This document shows, one piece after another, positions 35,407-43,415 of a stretch of 64,000 nucleotides of DNA (position 1 is its first letter; the number at the start of each line of letters is the position of its first letter). Source of the stretch: an uncultured Eubacteriales bacterium (lineage in GTDB: Bacteria; Bacillota; Clostridia; Oscillospirales; UBA644); NCBI GenBank assembly GCA_934501435.1, contig CAKSTW010000007.1:3029-67028 (forward strand), read 5' to 3'. The translations under genes and the position numbers were made by a program. The notes beneath the pieces were generated by a model. It was not told where the DNA came from and searched no databases. It saw only the letters and a list, made by a program, of their open reading frames with translations.

Positions 35407-36140
35407 TTCGAACCCTCCTTTATTATGCGGTGTTCGTATTTCCCGCTTTTTACGAGTCCGTCGATTCTGTCGAACTCTTCTCTTGTTATTTTTTCAAAAC
35501 GGATATATTCTCCGCTTTTGTATAAGATCGGTTCTTCTCTTTCGGGGTCGAACGGTAAAAGCGGCGTTTTGCCGATAAGCCGCCACCCTCCGGGAGAGGC
35601 AAGCGGGTAAATTCCCGTCTGGTTTCCGCCTATCCCTACGCTTCCCGCGGGAATTTTCGTTCTCGGGCTGTCGAGTCTCGGCGTTTCTATCCTTTTGTCA
35701 AGTCCGCCGAGATACGCAAAGCCGGGAAGAAAGCCTATCATATAGATAAGATAATCCGTACCCGTGTGAATGTTGACGACCTCTTCTTCGGTAAGTCCGT
35801 TAAGTCTTGCAACGTCGGGGAGGTCTTCGGCAAATTCTCCGTCGTAGCAAACGGGGATTATATGTATCGTTTTTTCTTCCTTTCCGCCGCTTGCTTTTTC
35901 CGATCTTTCAATAGCCGTTCCGAGGTATGATATCAGTTTTTTATGAGAAATCACGGTCGGGGAATAAACGACGGTAAGGGAGCGGAAAGTCGGAATTGTT
36001 TCGGTTATTCCATTTTTCGCGTCCGCTTTTATTACGTCGTCGAGTTTCTTTACCGCTTTTCCCGTCTCCGGTGAAATTTCGTTTCCGAATTCGACCGTTA
36101 CGGCGCAATCTCCGCAGTCGAGTATCCTTACTTTCGGCAT
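35403..36140 (-). CDS. pxpB: 5-oxoprolinase subunit B (KipI-like)
   Basis: The 245-aa protein has the PxpB/KipI layout: ILDCGDCAVTVEFGNEISPE, a middle link, PVCYDGEFAEDLPDVARLNGL, MIGFLPGFAYLGGLDKRIETPRLDSPRTKIPAGSVGIG and QTGIYPLASPGGWRLIGKT. Families in this fold include the KinA inhibitor KipI of Bacillus, but the pxpA and pxpC neighbours favour the 5-oxoprolinase role. Translation is coupled to pxpC. Confidence 0.94.
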   Translation of the reverse strand: MPKVRILDCGDCAVTVEFGNEISPETGKAVKKLDDVIKADAKNGITETIPTFRSLTVVYSPTVISHKKLISYLGTAIERSEKASGGKEEKTIHIIPVCYDGEFAEDLPDVARLNGLTEEEVVNIHTGTDYLIYMIGFLPGFAYLGGLDKRIETPRLDSPRTKIPAGSVGIGGNQTGIYPLASPGGWRLIGKTPLLPFDPEREEPILYKSGEYIRFEKITREEFDRIDGLVKSGKYEHRIIKEGSK

Positions 36141-36159
36141 TTGTACTCCTTTTAATAAG

Positions 36160-36187
36160 TTTTCCGGTACATTTCTGTACCGGAAAA
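36160..36187. other. Perfect hairpin between the DUF4392 gene and pxpB
   Basis: TTTTCCGGTACA and TGTACCGGAAAA form a 12-bp perfect stem with loop TTTC. No T-run follows on the minus strand, so it is more likely a processing or partial attenuation site than a full terminator. Confidence 0.6.
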
Positions 36188-36192
36188 ACGTC

Positions 36193-37263
36193 TTATTTCC
36201 TGTCTTCGAAGAAACCGAGTTTCAAGGTCCTGTTAAACCACTCTTTGCAGGTAGTAACAAGCGAAAGAGAATTTTCAACGCAGCTTCTCATCAGTTTTAC
36301 GACGGCACAGCATATCGTGTAGTCCTGACCGTCGATCGCGGGATTGAGCCAGCCGTACATATCTATCATGCCTGCTCTCGACGCGGCAAATATTGCCTCT
36401 TTTTCCATTTCGGGAGTGTGCATGAGGTTGATATCCTTTTTATACCACGCGATCGCGGCGATAATTCCGTAAACGCCCCAGTCGGAAACGGTTGCGGTAA
36501 GGAGGGTGTCGGCTTTGGTTTCCGCCATAATTCCTCCGTTGCAGCCGCAGCGGCAGGTGTCGGCGTCGGCGGCGTAAGGAATATATTTCGTTATCTGCTC
36601 TTCGATAGCACCCATTCCTATCTCGTTGCCGAGGTCTCCTATCGAAAAAGTCGGGATCTTTCTTTCTTTTGCAAGCCTGAACATTACGTCGGCTTTTGCC
36701 TGCATATCCGAAACGTCAAGCCCCGTTGCGTTGTGGTAAATTCCGTTTTTGTTTGCTCCGGGCGCTTCGTTCGTTATAACGGCGGCGGGCTTTTTGTCAA
36801 GAAGGGTTTTTGCCTGCTTTGCCGCTTCGTTTACGTCCTTTGTAAAGGGCACGACAGCCATTGCCGCGGGAAGATTCATAATTTCTTCGGGCGAATTGTA
36901 AAGGTGAAGTCCGACAACGGGCGCCATCGCCTTTACTGCGGGAAGATTTCCGTCGGGACAAACGACGACGGGCTTGATTCCGAGAAGAACGAGCGTTCTG
37001 CAAAGAAGCACGGTGCTTATTATGCCGTCCGTTTCGGGAACGCCGAACGGGGGCAGGACGAAGCCCGAAATAATATAAACGAGGTCGCCCTCTTTAACGG
37101 TTTCAAGAAGTTTTTTTGCAAAATTAGTGGAAAGGGGACCTCCTGCATATTCCCTTGCCGCGGGGTAGAGAATACGGCAGACGCCGTAACCTCTCGGATC
37201 AAGGTTCATCAAGGAGTCGAGGTCTTCCCCTATATTGTATTCCGTAAGAGTATACTGATCCAT
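36193..37263 (-). CDS. DUF4392 protein, D-glutamate cyclase catalytic-type half
   Basis: The 356-aa protein matches the C-terminal domain of D-glutamate cyclase (DUF4392). Blocks include DPRGYGVCRILYPAAREYAGGPLS, SGFVLPPFGVPETDGIIST, ITNEAPGANKNGIYHNATGLDVS, SIGDLGNEIGMG and CRCGCNGGIMAETKAD. DGLUCY converts D-glutamate to 5-oxo-D-proline. This gene lies between the D-amino acid transaminase gene and pxpB, and its DUF1445 counterpart is in the same operon, which strongly supports a D-glutamate route. Confidence 0.9.
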   Translation of the reverse strand: MDQYTLTEYNIGEDLDSLMNLDPRGYGVCRILYPAAREYAGGPLSTNFAKKLLETVKEGDLVYIISGFVLPPFGVPETDGIISTVLLCRTLVLLGIKPVVVCPDGNLPAVKAMAPVVGLHLYNSPEEIMNLPAAMAVVPFTKDVNEAAKQAKTLLDKKPAAVITNEAPGANKNGIYHNATGLDVSDMQAKADVMFRLAKERKIPTFSIGDLGNEIGMGAIEEQITKYIPYAADADTCRCGCNGGIMAETKADTLLTATVSDWGVYGIIAAIAWYKKDINLMHTPEMEKEAIFAASRAGMIDMYGWLNPAIDGQDYTICCAVVKLMRSCVENSLSLVTTCKEWFNRTLKLGFFEDRK

Positions 37264-37275
37264 TTCCGTCGCCTC

Positions 37276-38121
37276 TTATCTTCCGCCGGTCTTTTCGATG
37301 AAGTCTTCGACGAGAGCGTCCTGGATCTTTTTGAGCATTTCGGGAGCCTTGCCGCCTACCGGAGTTCCGTCAACGTCGGAGACCTGGAGACAGAAAGAAC
37401 CGGAGGACGAAACGATAACTTCGTCGGCGTCCATAAGTTCGGACATCGTGAACGGTCTTTCGTCAACGCCGTAGCCGAGAGCCTTGCAGGTCTTGATAAG
37501 ATGCGCGCGGGCAATTCCGGGGAGAATGAAGTGGTCTGCGGGGTGGGTTATAAAAATTCCGTCTTTGATTATATGAACGTTGGAGTGAGCGCATTCGGTA
37601 ACGACGTCTCCTCTGTGGAAGATACATTCCGCAACGCCTTTTTCCTCCGACTTCTGAGCGGCAAGAACGCTCGGAATGAGGTTAAGGGTCTTGATGTTGC
37701 AATACTGGAAACGGTAATCCTCGGTGTGGGTCACCGAAATCTTTTCGTATGTATTCTTTACGGGCGCGTGTTTGAGGGTTATCCAGAGGTTTGCCTTGCC
37801 TTCGGTCGGGAACGCGTGATTTCTCATTCCCGTGCCTCTTGTTATCTGCCAGTAAACGAACTGATCGCCGCTGTCGACCTTGTTTACCATTTCATTGAGA
37901 ATGTCAGCCATTTCTTTTTTGGAGCAGGGAGGAACGATTCCGAGAAGCGCGGCGGAATTGTAAATTCTGTCGATATGTTCGTCGAGCGCGTAGATAATGT
38001 GATTGCGGCTGTAAGTCGCGTCGTAAACGCCGTCTCCGAACCAGCATACGCGGTCGTTCATCGGTATTGTCATGTTTTCGATCTCATCGAATTTTCCGTT
38101 GTAGTAGCCAAGTGTTTTCAT
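37276..38121 (-). CDS. dat: D-amino acid transaminase (class IV, Dat)
   Basis: The 281-aa PLP enzyme has the Dat pattern: MNDRVCWFGDGVYDATY, YWQITRGTGMRNHAFP (the RNH motif of D-amino acid recognition), PLP lysine in CNIKTLNLIPSVLA, RGDVVTECAHSNVHII and LPGIARAHLIK. It exchanges D-alanine and 2-oxoglutarate for pyruvate and D-glutamate. It is the first gene of the leftward operon that ends in alr, with a promoter at 38161-38189. A branched-chain transaminase is the alternative but fits less well. Confidence 0.93.
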   Translation of the reverse strand: MKTLGYYNGKFDEIENMTIPMNDRVCWFGDGVYDATYSRNHIIYALDEHIDRIYNSAALLGIVPPCSKKEMADILNEMVNKVDSGDQFVYWQITRGTGMRNHAFPTEGKANLWITLKHAPVKNTYEKISVTHTEDYRFQYCNIKTLNLIPSVLAAQKSEEKGVAECIFHRGDVVTECAHSNVHIIKDGIFITHPADHFILPGIARAHLIKTCKALGYGVDERPFTMSELMDADEVIVSSSGSFCLQVSDVDGTPVGGKAPEMLKKIQDALVEDFIEKTGGR

Positions 38122-38160
38122 CTTAATTCTTTCCCTTTCTCAATAATGATTTATAAGGTA

Positions 38161-38189
38161 AGTATAGCACACATTTTTACAATAATCAA
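38161..38189 (-). promoter_or_regulatory. Promoter of the dat-to-alr operon
   Basis: Minus strand TTGATT, 17-nt spacer, extended TGC and TATACT. It is divergent from the promoter at 38273. Confidence 0.75.
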
Positions 38190-38272
38190 TGAAGAAAATG
38201 TTAATTATGTGTTGCTTTGTAAACAGTTTTTGTCAATAGTTGAGCAAACCTCGCTTTTTTTGTGAAATATTA

Positions 38273-38301
38273 TTGACATTCCGAGTAAAAACAGTTATAA
38301 T
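38273..38301 (+). promoter_or_regulatory. Consensus promoter of the alcohol dehydrogenase gene
   Basis: TTGACA, 17-nt spacer, TATAAT: both hexamers are perfect sigma-A consensus. Confidence 0.85.
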
Positions 38302-38335
38302 TAAGACAAATAAAACCCGAAAAGGAGATACAGAA

Positions 38336-39481
38336 ATGAACAGATTTGTTTTGAACGAAACTTCTTATCACGGTTCCGGTGCGATAAAAGAAATTGCAAC
38401 CGAAATCAAAGCGAGAGCTTTTAAGAAAGCGCTTGTCGCTTCCGACCCCGATCTTATCAAATTCGGAGTCACCAAAAAAGTTACCGACATTCTCGATAAA
38501 GAAAATATCCCTTACGAGATATTCTCCGATATAAAACCCAACCCGACCATAGACAACGTTCAGCACGGCGTTAAAGTTTTCAAGGAATGCGGCGCCGACT
38601 GTATCGTCGCTATCGGCGGAGGAAGCTCGATGGATACCGCAAAGGCTATCGGAATTATCATAAATAACCCCGAATTCTCCGATGTCAAGAGCCTTGAGGG
38701 CGTTGCTCCGACAAAGAATAAGGCAGTTCCCATCATCGCAGTTCCGACAACCGCGGGAACCGCCGCCGAAGTCACGATAAACTACGTTATAACCGACGCC
38801 GAAAATAACAGAAAAATGGTTTGCGTAGACGTTCACGATATCCCCGTCGTCGCAGTCGTCGACCCCGATATGATGTCCACAATGCCGAAAGGTCTTACCG
38901 CCGCAACGGGTATGGACGCTCTTACCCACGCGATCGAAGGATATATCACGAAAGGCGCATGGGCGCTTTCCGATATGTTCCATCTTAAAGCGATCGAAAT
39001 AATTTCGCAGTCTCTCCGCGGTGCCGTTGAAAACACCAAAGAGGGCAGAGAAGGCATGGCTCTCGGACAGTATGTCGCAGGTATGGGATTTTCGAACGTC
39101 GGTCTCGGTATCGTCCACTCGATGGCTCACCCCCTCGGAGCGCTTTACGATACTCCCCACGGCGTTGCAAACGCCATAATCCTTCCGACCGTTATGGAAT
39201 ATAACGCTCCCGCAACGGGCGATAAGTATAAGTATATCGCAAAGGCAATGGGCGTTGAAGGTACCGAAAACATGACCGTCGAAGAATACAGAAAAGCCGC
39301 TATCGACGCCGTAAAGAAACTTTCGAAAGACGTCGGAATCCCGGCAGACCTCAAGGAAATAGTCAAGAGAGAAGACCTCGACTTCCTTTCCGAATCCGCT
39401 TTTGCCGACGCCTGCCGTCCCGGAAACCCGAGAGACACCTCGGTCGCAGAGATCAAAGCTCTTTATGAGTCACTTCTCTAA
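38336..39481 (+). CDS. Iron-containing alcohol dehydrogenase (FucO-like)
   Basis: The 381-aa protein starts at MNRFVLNETSYHG after AAAGGAGAT. It is a group III, Fe-dependent NAD(P) alcohol dehydrogenase. Seen are GGGSSMDTAKAIGI (nucleotide loop), PTTAGTAAEVT and the metal-site region TGMDALTHAIEGY, followed by GIVHSMAHPLGALYDTPHG with its paired His. Best fit is the lactaldehyde/propanediol or 1,3-propanediol/butanol dehydrogenase group; substrate not resolved. A perfect consensus promoter suggests strong expression. Confidence 0.95.
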   Translation: MNRFVLNETSYHGSGAIKEIATEIKARAFKKALVASDPDLIKFGVTKKVTDILDKENIPYEIFSDIKPNPTIDNVQHGVKVFKECGADCIVAIGGGSSMDTAKAIGIIINNPEFSDVKSLEGVAPTKNKAVPIIAVPTTAGTAAEVTINYVITDAENNRKMVCVDVHDIPVVAVVDPDMMSTMPKGLTAATGMDALTHAIEGYITKGAWALSDMFHLKAIEIISQSLRGAVENTKEGREGMALGQYVAGMGFSNVGLGIVHSMAHPLGALYDTPHGVANAIILPTVMEYNAPATGDKYKYIAKAMGVEGTENMTVEEYRKAAIDAVKKLSKDVGIPADLKEIVKREDLDFLSESAFADACRPGNPRDTSVAEIKALYESLL

Positions 39482-39500
39482 TCCTATAAAATAAAAACCG

Positions 39501-39532
39501 AGCCTTTCCCGATTTTTCGGGAAAGGCTTTTT
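39501..39532 (+). terminator. Intrinsic terminator after the alcohol dehydrogenase gene
   Basis: AGCCTTTCCCGA and TCGGGAAAGGCT form a 12-bp stem with loop TTTT, followed by TTTTTA. Confidence 0.9.
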
Positions 39533-39546
39533 ACCCCGGAGGAAAA

Positions 39547-40350
39547 ATGGACATAAAACAACTTTTCACCGAATACGCCGTAAAATACGGGCTTCGGATA
39601 ATCGTCGCCGTTTTAATTCTGTTTATCGGCTTCAAAATGGTAAACGTCCTGACGAACGCGATAAGAAAAAAGAAAAAACTTCACTTAAAAGACGAAACGA
39701 CCTACAAGTTCCTTTTGAATATCCTGTCAATATCTCTTAAAGTCGTCGTCTTTATCATAACCGCGTCGATCGTCGGGATCCCGTCGGCGTCCCTTGTAGC
39801 GCTGCTCGGCTCTGTCGGCGTCGCCGTCGGTCTTGCGCTGCAGGGCGGACTTTCAAACCTTGCGGGCGGCGCTATGCTCGTCTTTTTCAGACCTTATGCA
39901 ATAGGCGATTATATCGTCGTCGGAAGTCAGGAGGGGACAGTCGCCGATATCGGAATTTTCTATACGACCCTCATTTCAATGGAAAACCGAAAAATAGTAA
40001 TTCCGAACAGCCTTGTGATAGGCAATTCCGTAAAGAACTGCACCTGCGTGGAAGAACTGCGGATAATTCTCGATATTACCGCGTCTTATAACGACAAAAT
40101 TCCCGAAGTCAAAAAAGTGCTCGCGGAAGTCGCCGCCGCGGAACCTCTCGTCTTAAAGGAAAAGCCCGTCGATATTCTTGTAACGGAACATTCCGAAAGC
40201 AGTATAAAATACTCGTTCCGCTGCTGGTGCAAAACTCCTGATTTCTGGGAATGCCGCAGCAGACTTCTCGAAAGCGTGAAACGCCGTTTCGACGAAGAGG
40301 GAATCGAAATTCCGTATAACAAACTTGACGTAAACATTCTGAATAAATGA
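39547..40350 (+). CDS. Small-conductance mechanosensitive channel (MscS family)
   Basis: The 267-aa protein has three hydrophobic N-terminal segments and the MscS pore helix GVAVGLALQGGLSNLAGGAMLVFFRPYAIGDYI, then the beta domain (IVIPNSLVIGN). It opens on membrane tension to release solutes during osmotic downshock. Length is like E. coli MscS (286 aa). The start follows GGAGGAAAA, 15 nt after the preceding terminator. Confidence 0.94.
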   Translation: MDIKQLFTEYAVKYGLRIIVAVLILFIGFKMVNVLTNAIRKKKKLHLKDETTYKFLLNILSISLKVVVFIITASIVGIPSASLVALLGSVGVAVGLALQGGLSNLAGGAMLVFFRPYAIGDYIVVGSQEGTVADIGIFYTTLISMENRKIVIPNSLVIGNSVKNCTCVEELRIILDITASYNDKIPEVKKVLAEVAAAEPLVLKEKPVDILVTEHSESSIKYSFRCWCKTPDFWECRSRLLESVKRRFDEEGIEIPYNKLDVNILNK

Positions 40351-40353
40351 AAA

Positions 40354-40378
40354 GATGCCCGTTGGGGCATCTTTTTTA
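40354..40378. terminator. Bidirectional terminator between mscS and queT
   Basis: GATGCCC and GGGGCATC with a GTT loop, followed by TTTTTT on the plus strand and AAAGAT-type flank on the other. Confidence 0.8.
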
Positions 40379-40858
40379 CTTTTTGAACACTTTGTATTTA
40401 TCGACTGCGAAATAAAGTATCATTCCCAGAATTCCGCAGGAAATTATCTCTCCCGCGCCGACCGTTCCGACCATGAAAAGATATGCGTCGGGCGCTCCGT
40501 AGACATAGCGTAAAACAAGCGGCACAACGATCACGTTTGAAATTATCGGCGGCAGAGAAACGAGCCATTTCCTTTTTCTTAAAAGATACGTTCCGACAGC
40601 CCCGATAAGGGTCGCGAGACTTCCGAAAACGACGTCGAGAAAAAGTCCTCCCGAAAGCAGATTCGAAAGAATACAGCCGATAAACAGCCCCGGGATCGCC
40701 GCAGGGGTGAATGCCGGCAAAACTGTCAGCGCTTCGGAGATCCTTACCTGAATTACGCCGCTTGAAAGTCCGAACATACTCGAAACAAGCGTCAGAACGA
40801 CATAAAGAGCCGCAACAGACGCGGCGGTCGCGACATAGACCGCTTTTGATTTTTTCAT
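40376..40858 (-). CDS. queT: QueT-type queuosine precursor transporter
   Basis: The 160-aa protein has five or six hydrophobic helices and the QueT block GVIQVRISEALTVLPAFTPAAIPGLFIGCILSNLLSGG. QueT is thought to take up the queuosine precursors preQ0 or preQ1. A short 50-nt leader with a hairpin at 40886-40913 lies between its promoter and start. No queuosine biosynthesis gene is visible in the window. Confidence 0.9.
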   Translation of the reverse strand: MKKSKAVYVATAASVAALYVVLTLVSSMFGLSSGVIQVRISEALTVLPAFTPAAIPGLFIGCILSNLLSGGLFLDVVFGSLATLIGAVGTYLLRKRKWLVSLPPIISNVIVVPLVLRYVYGAPDAYLFMVGTVGAGEIISCGILGMILYFAVDKYKVFKK

Positions 40859-40885
40859 AAAATCATTCCTTTATATGATATTTTG

Positions 40886-40913
40886 CGGTTTTCTATGTCA
40901 CCTTGAAAATCCG
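40886..40913 (-). other. Leader hairpin upstream of queT
   Basis: On the minus strand CGG-A-TTTTC pairs with GAAAACCG around an 11-nt loop. An A-rich tail and the AAAGGA ribosome binding site follow. The sequence does not show the known preQ1-I, -II or -III core motifs. Confidence 0.4.
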
Positions 40914-40918
40914 TCTGT

Positions 40919-40947
40919 ATTGTAGCACATTTTTTTATTAAAATCAA
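40919..40947 (-). promoter_or_regulatory. Promoter of queT
   Basis: Minus strand TTGATT, 17-nt spacer, extended TGC and TACAAT. Confidence 0.7.
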
Positions 40948-41012
40948 TGTTTTTTTTGAAAACTGTATATCGGTTTTTATTTTCGGCAATATTATGAGCG
41001 AAAGGTGATGTT

Positions 41013-41669
41013 ATGAAAAACAAAATTTTCGCTCTTATTCTTGTGATATTTAACGTTCTGGCTCTCTTTTCTCTGCCGACGGTCTGCGAAACGGAGGACC
41101 CGACTTTTGAAAACAACGGCATGTTTTTACGCCTCCATGTCCGCGCCGACAGCGACGGCGAATTCGCGCAGGCGGTAAAATTAAAGGTCAGGGACTCGGT
41201 GCTTTCCGTTACTTCCGAACTTCTGAAAGATTGCAAAACAAAAGACGAAGCGATGAAGATAATTTCGGAAAATACCTATAATATAAAGAAAGCAGCGTCA
41301 AAAACGCTCGAAGAAAACGAATGTTATCTTCCCGTTTCTGTCGAAATAAAAAAGGAACGTTTCGAATACAGGGAATACGACGGGTTTTTTCTTCCCGAAG
41401 ACGTTTACGACAGCCTTATCGTCTCGATAGGCAGCGGAGAAGGGCATAACTGGTGGTGCGTGGTCTTCCCGGCGGTCTGCCTTTCGGGTTCTTCCGCCGA
41501 AGAAAAGGTCGAAAAGAAAACGGACGGAGATTCCGTTCCCGCGTCGGTCGAAGTCGATATTTCGGCTGTCCCCGAAGAATACCGCCTTGCAAAAGACCCC
41601 GTTCCCGAAAAGGTCGTTTACGATTTCTGGATAGTCCGCTTTTTCAAAAACCTGTTCGGAATAAAATAA
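41013..41669 (+). CDS. spoIIR: Stage II sporulation protein R
   Basis: The 218-aa secreted protein has a signal peptide (FALILVIFNVLALFSLPTVC) and the SpoIIR signature FLRLHVRADSDGEFAQAVKLKVRDSVL, then GHNWWCVVFPAVCLS. SpoIIR is made in the forespore and triggers SpoIIGA to activate sigma-E in the mother cell. It is one of the firmest indications here of an endospore-forming lineage. Typical length is about 220 aa. Confidence 0.95.
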   Translation: MKNKIFALILVIFNVLALFSLPTVCETEDPTFENNGMFLRLHVRADSDGEFAQAVKLKVRDSVLSVTSELLKDCKTKDEAMKIISENTYNIKKAASKTLEENECYLPVSVEIKKERFEYREYDGFFLPEDVYDSLIVSIGSGEGHNWWCVVFPAVCLSGSSAEEKVEKKTDGDSVPASVEVDISAVPEEYRLAKDPVPEKVVYDFWIVRFFKNLFGIK

Positions 41670-42160
41670 TATATGTAGACAGAAGAAACAGACTTTGTCC
41701 GACAATGCCTTTTTTACGGCGGCAGTCCTGCTGTGTGCAAAGGTTGTTTCTGTTCCTATACAGCCTGTGCGGAGAGGCAACGCTCCGCGTTGCGGTCGCC
41801 CTCGTCTTCGCCGGGGGCGACCGTTTTTCGCCTGCGAAAAATCCGCTCCGCACAACATCAGACTGAATTCCCTGATTTTAACCCCGATTATCAACCGAAC
41901 GCCCAATCGAAGACCGCTCGTCCCGATTGCCGCCATATTTATCCGCCGCTCACATAGACTAGCCTGAAAACCCGATTTTATTTCTTCTTGTCCGCCGCGC
42001 CGTCGAACCCAAAGCGGAAATCTCTGAATATAAACCCCTCCCGCCGCTCCTGACCCGGGACCGAAAATCCGGCTTGCCCCCTCACCGCCGCGCCGTCCCC
42101 TATATTTCTCTCCGATTTGCTCTCTTCTCAAAAAAATAAAAAAAATTTTTCAAAAACCTC
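41670..42160. other. Gene-free interval of about 490 nt containing a cloverleaf element
   Basis: No gene with family resemblance or good ribosome binding site is visible. It holds the strongly structured element at 41766-41854. The rest, 41855-42120, is C-rich on the plus strand with no clear feature, ending in an A-rich stretch before the fur promoter. Confidence 0.6.
41766..41854. other. 89-nt cloverleaf-forming element
   Basis: A 9-bp closing stem (TGTGCGGAG at 41766, CTCCGCACA at 41846) encloses three perfect hairpins. These are GCAACGC/GCGTTGC with loop TCC, GGTCGCCC/GGGCGACC with a 13-nt loop, and TTTTTCG/CGAAAAA with loop CCTG. The structure is possible on either strand. It is not a tRNA. 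The middle hairpin plus GTTTTT could also act as a terminator for spoIIR. Confidence 0.6.
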
Positions 42161-42188
42161 TTGACAAATAAAAATTTTGTGATATAAT
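42161..42188 (+). promoter_or_regulatory. Promoter of the fur/perR operon
   Basis: TTGACA, 16-nt spacer, TATAAT. Confidence 0.8.
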
Positions 42189-42194
42189 ATCAAT

Positions 42195-42213
42195 AACGAT
42201 AATCATTATCGTT
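42195..42213 (+). promoter_or_regulatory. Fur-type operator
   Basis: AACGATAAT-C-ATTATCGTT is a perfect 9-1-9 palindrome at the transcription start. It matches the 7-1-7 Fur-family box layout, suggesting autoregulation by the adjacent gene product. Confidence 0.85.
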
Positions 42214-42229
42214 TTATTTGGAGGAGCAA

Positions 42230-42598
42230 ATGAAAAAACACTCAAGACAAAGGGACTCTGTCTATGCGGCGGTCTGCCGTACGGTCCTTCACCCGACAGC
42301 AGCAACCGTCTTCCGTGAAGTGTCCGGGGAAATTCCGAATATAAGCCTTGCGACGGTCTACCGAAATCTTTCCGATCTGTGCGACGACGGCAAACTTATA
42401 AGAATAGTTTCGGACGACGGTGTAACGCATTATGACGCGAATGTCGAAAGACACCACCACCTGACCTGCAGCGAATGCGGAACGGTCGTCGATGTCCCGA
42501 TACAGCTCAATATTGATATCTCTTCGGTCACCGACTGTAAAATTACCGATTATGAGGTCATGTTTTACGGAAAATGTCCGAATTGCTCAAAAAAATAA
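42230..42598 (+). CDS. Fur family regulator (PerR-like)
   Basis: The 122-aa protein starts at the ATG after TTTGGAGGAGCAA; a TTG four codons upstream lies in the ribosome binding site. The winged helix includes ISLATVYRNLSDLCDDGKLI. Metal sites are HYDANVERHHHLTC, CSECGTVVDV and a C-terminal CPNC, so the structural Cys4 zinc site is complete. The peroxide-defence genes directly downstream favour PerR, a peroxide sensor, over Fur or Zur. Its own operator sits 17 nt upstream. Confidence 0.9.
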   Translation: MKKHSRQRDSVYAAVCRTVLHPTAATVFREVSGEIPNISLATVYRNLSDLCDDGKLIRIVSDDGVTHYDANVERHHHLTCSECGTVVDVPIQLNIDISSVTDCKITDYEVMFYGKCPNCSKK

Positions 42599-42625
42599 TA
42601 TATTTACTTTATGGAGGTTTTGAAA

Positions 42626-43204
42626 ATGAAAAAATTTGTATGTCCTGTTTGCGGTTATGTCCACGAGGGAGACACCCCTCCCGAATTCTGCCCGGTATGT
42701 AAAGTTCCCGGTTCGAAATTCATCGAAGTCACAGGCGAAATGAAACTTGCCGCAGAGCACGTTTTCGGGGTCGGAACAAAACTCGACGGCGTTCCCGAAG
42801 AAGATAAGGCGTATATCCTCGAGCAGCTCAAAGCGAACTTCGCGGGTGAGTGCAGCGAAGTCGGAATGTACCTTTGCATGGCGCGTATCGCTCACAGAGA
42901 AGGCTATCCCGAAATAGGTCTTTACTGGGAAAAAGCCGCTTACGAAGAGGCTGAACACGCCGCAAAATTTGCGGAACTTCTCGGTTCCGATCTTGAACCG
43001 AATATGACGACGTCCACCGAAAAGAACCTTAAATGGAGAGTTGACTGCGAATACGGCGCAACTCAGGGTAAATTCGACCTTGCGGCGTGCGCAAAGAAAA
43101 ACGGACTTGACGCAATTCACGATACCGTTCACGAAATGGCTCGCGACGAAGCCCGCCACGGAAAAGCGTTCGAAGGTCTTCTCAAGAGATATTTCGGTAA
43201 ATAA
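42626..43204 (+). CDS. Reverse rubrerythrin (rubredoxin domain first)
   Basis: The 192-aa protein starts at the ATG after ATGGAGGTTTTGAAA. A rubredoxin-like domain comes first (CPVCGYVHEG, CPVCKVPG), then a ferritin-like di-iron domain (FAGECSEVGMYLCMARIAH, YEEAEHAAKFAELL, DEARHGKAFEGLL). This order defines reverse rubrerythrin, an NADH-linked peroxidase/oxidase of clostridia. It is in one operon with the PerR-like regulator, a BFD-like protein and rubredoxin. Confidence 0.95.
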   Translation: MKKFVCPVCGYVHEGDTPPEFCPVCKVPGSKFIEVTGEMKLAAEHVFGVGTKLDGVPEEDKAYILEQLKANFAGECSEVGMYLCMARIAHREGYPEIGLYWEKAAYEEAEHAAKFAELLGSDLEPNMTTSTEKNLKWRVDCEYGATQGKFDLAACAKKNGLDAIHDTVHEMARDEARHGKAFEGLLKRYFGK

Positions 43205-43206
43205 TT

Positions 43207-43404
43207 ATGGAAAACTACACCGTTTGTCATTGCAAAAAAGTGACTTATGCCGATATTGAGAACGCGCTTGTCACCGAAACGCATTTTGAAAATGTCGAAA
43301 AGGCATTTGAAGATGTTCAGAAAATAACTCATTGCTCGACAGGCTGCGGCGGCTGCCACGGTAAGATCCTTGATATAATCTCACAGATAATGATGAATAA
43401 ATAA
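43207..43404 (+). CDS. BFD-like [2Fe-2S] protein
   Basis: The 65-aa protein has the Cys pattern C-x-C (VCHCKKVT) and C-x4-C (HCSTGCGGCHGK), as in bacterioferritin-associated ferredoxin. It starts 2 nt after the reverse rubrerythrin stop and precedes rubredoxin, so it is likely an electron carrier for peroxide reduction. It is a stand-alone domain rather than part of NirB or NifU. Confidence 0.9.
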   Translation: MENYTVCHCKKVTYADIENALVTETHFENVEKAFEDVQKITHCSTGCGGCHGKILDIISQIMMNK

Positions 43405-43415
43405 GGAGAAAAACT

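Noticed and set aside
36418..38265. 615-aa open frame on the plus strand
   Set aside because: It is antisense to the DUF4392 and dat genes, whose family motifs are clear; its sequence has no recognisable domain.
40859..40918. preQ1 riboswitch before queT
   Set aside because: Only a hairpin and an A-rich tail are seen; the conserved loop and pairing bases of the known classes could not be matched, so it is kept only as an unassigned leader hairpin.
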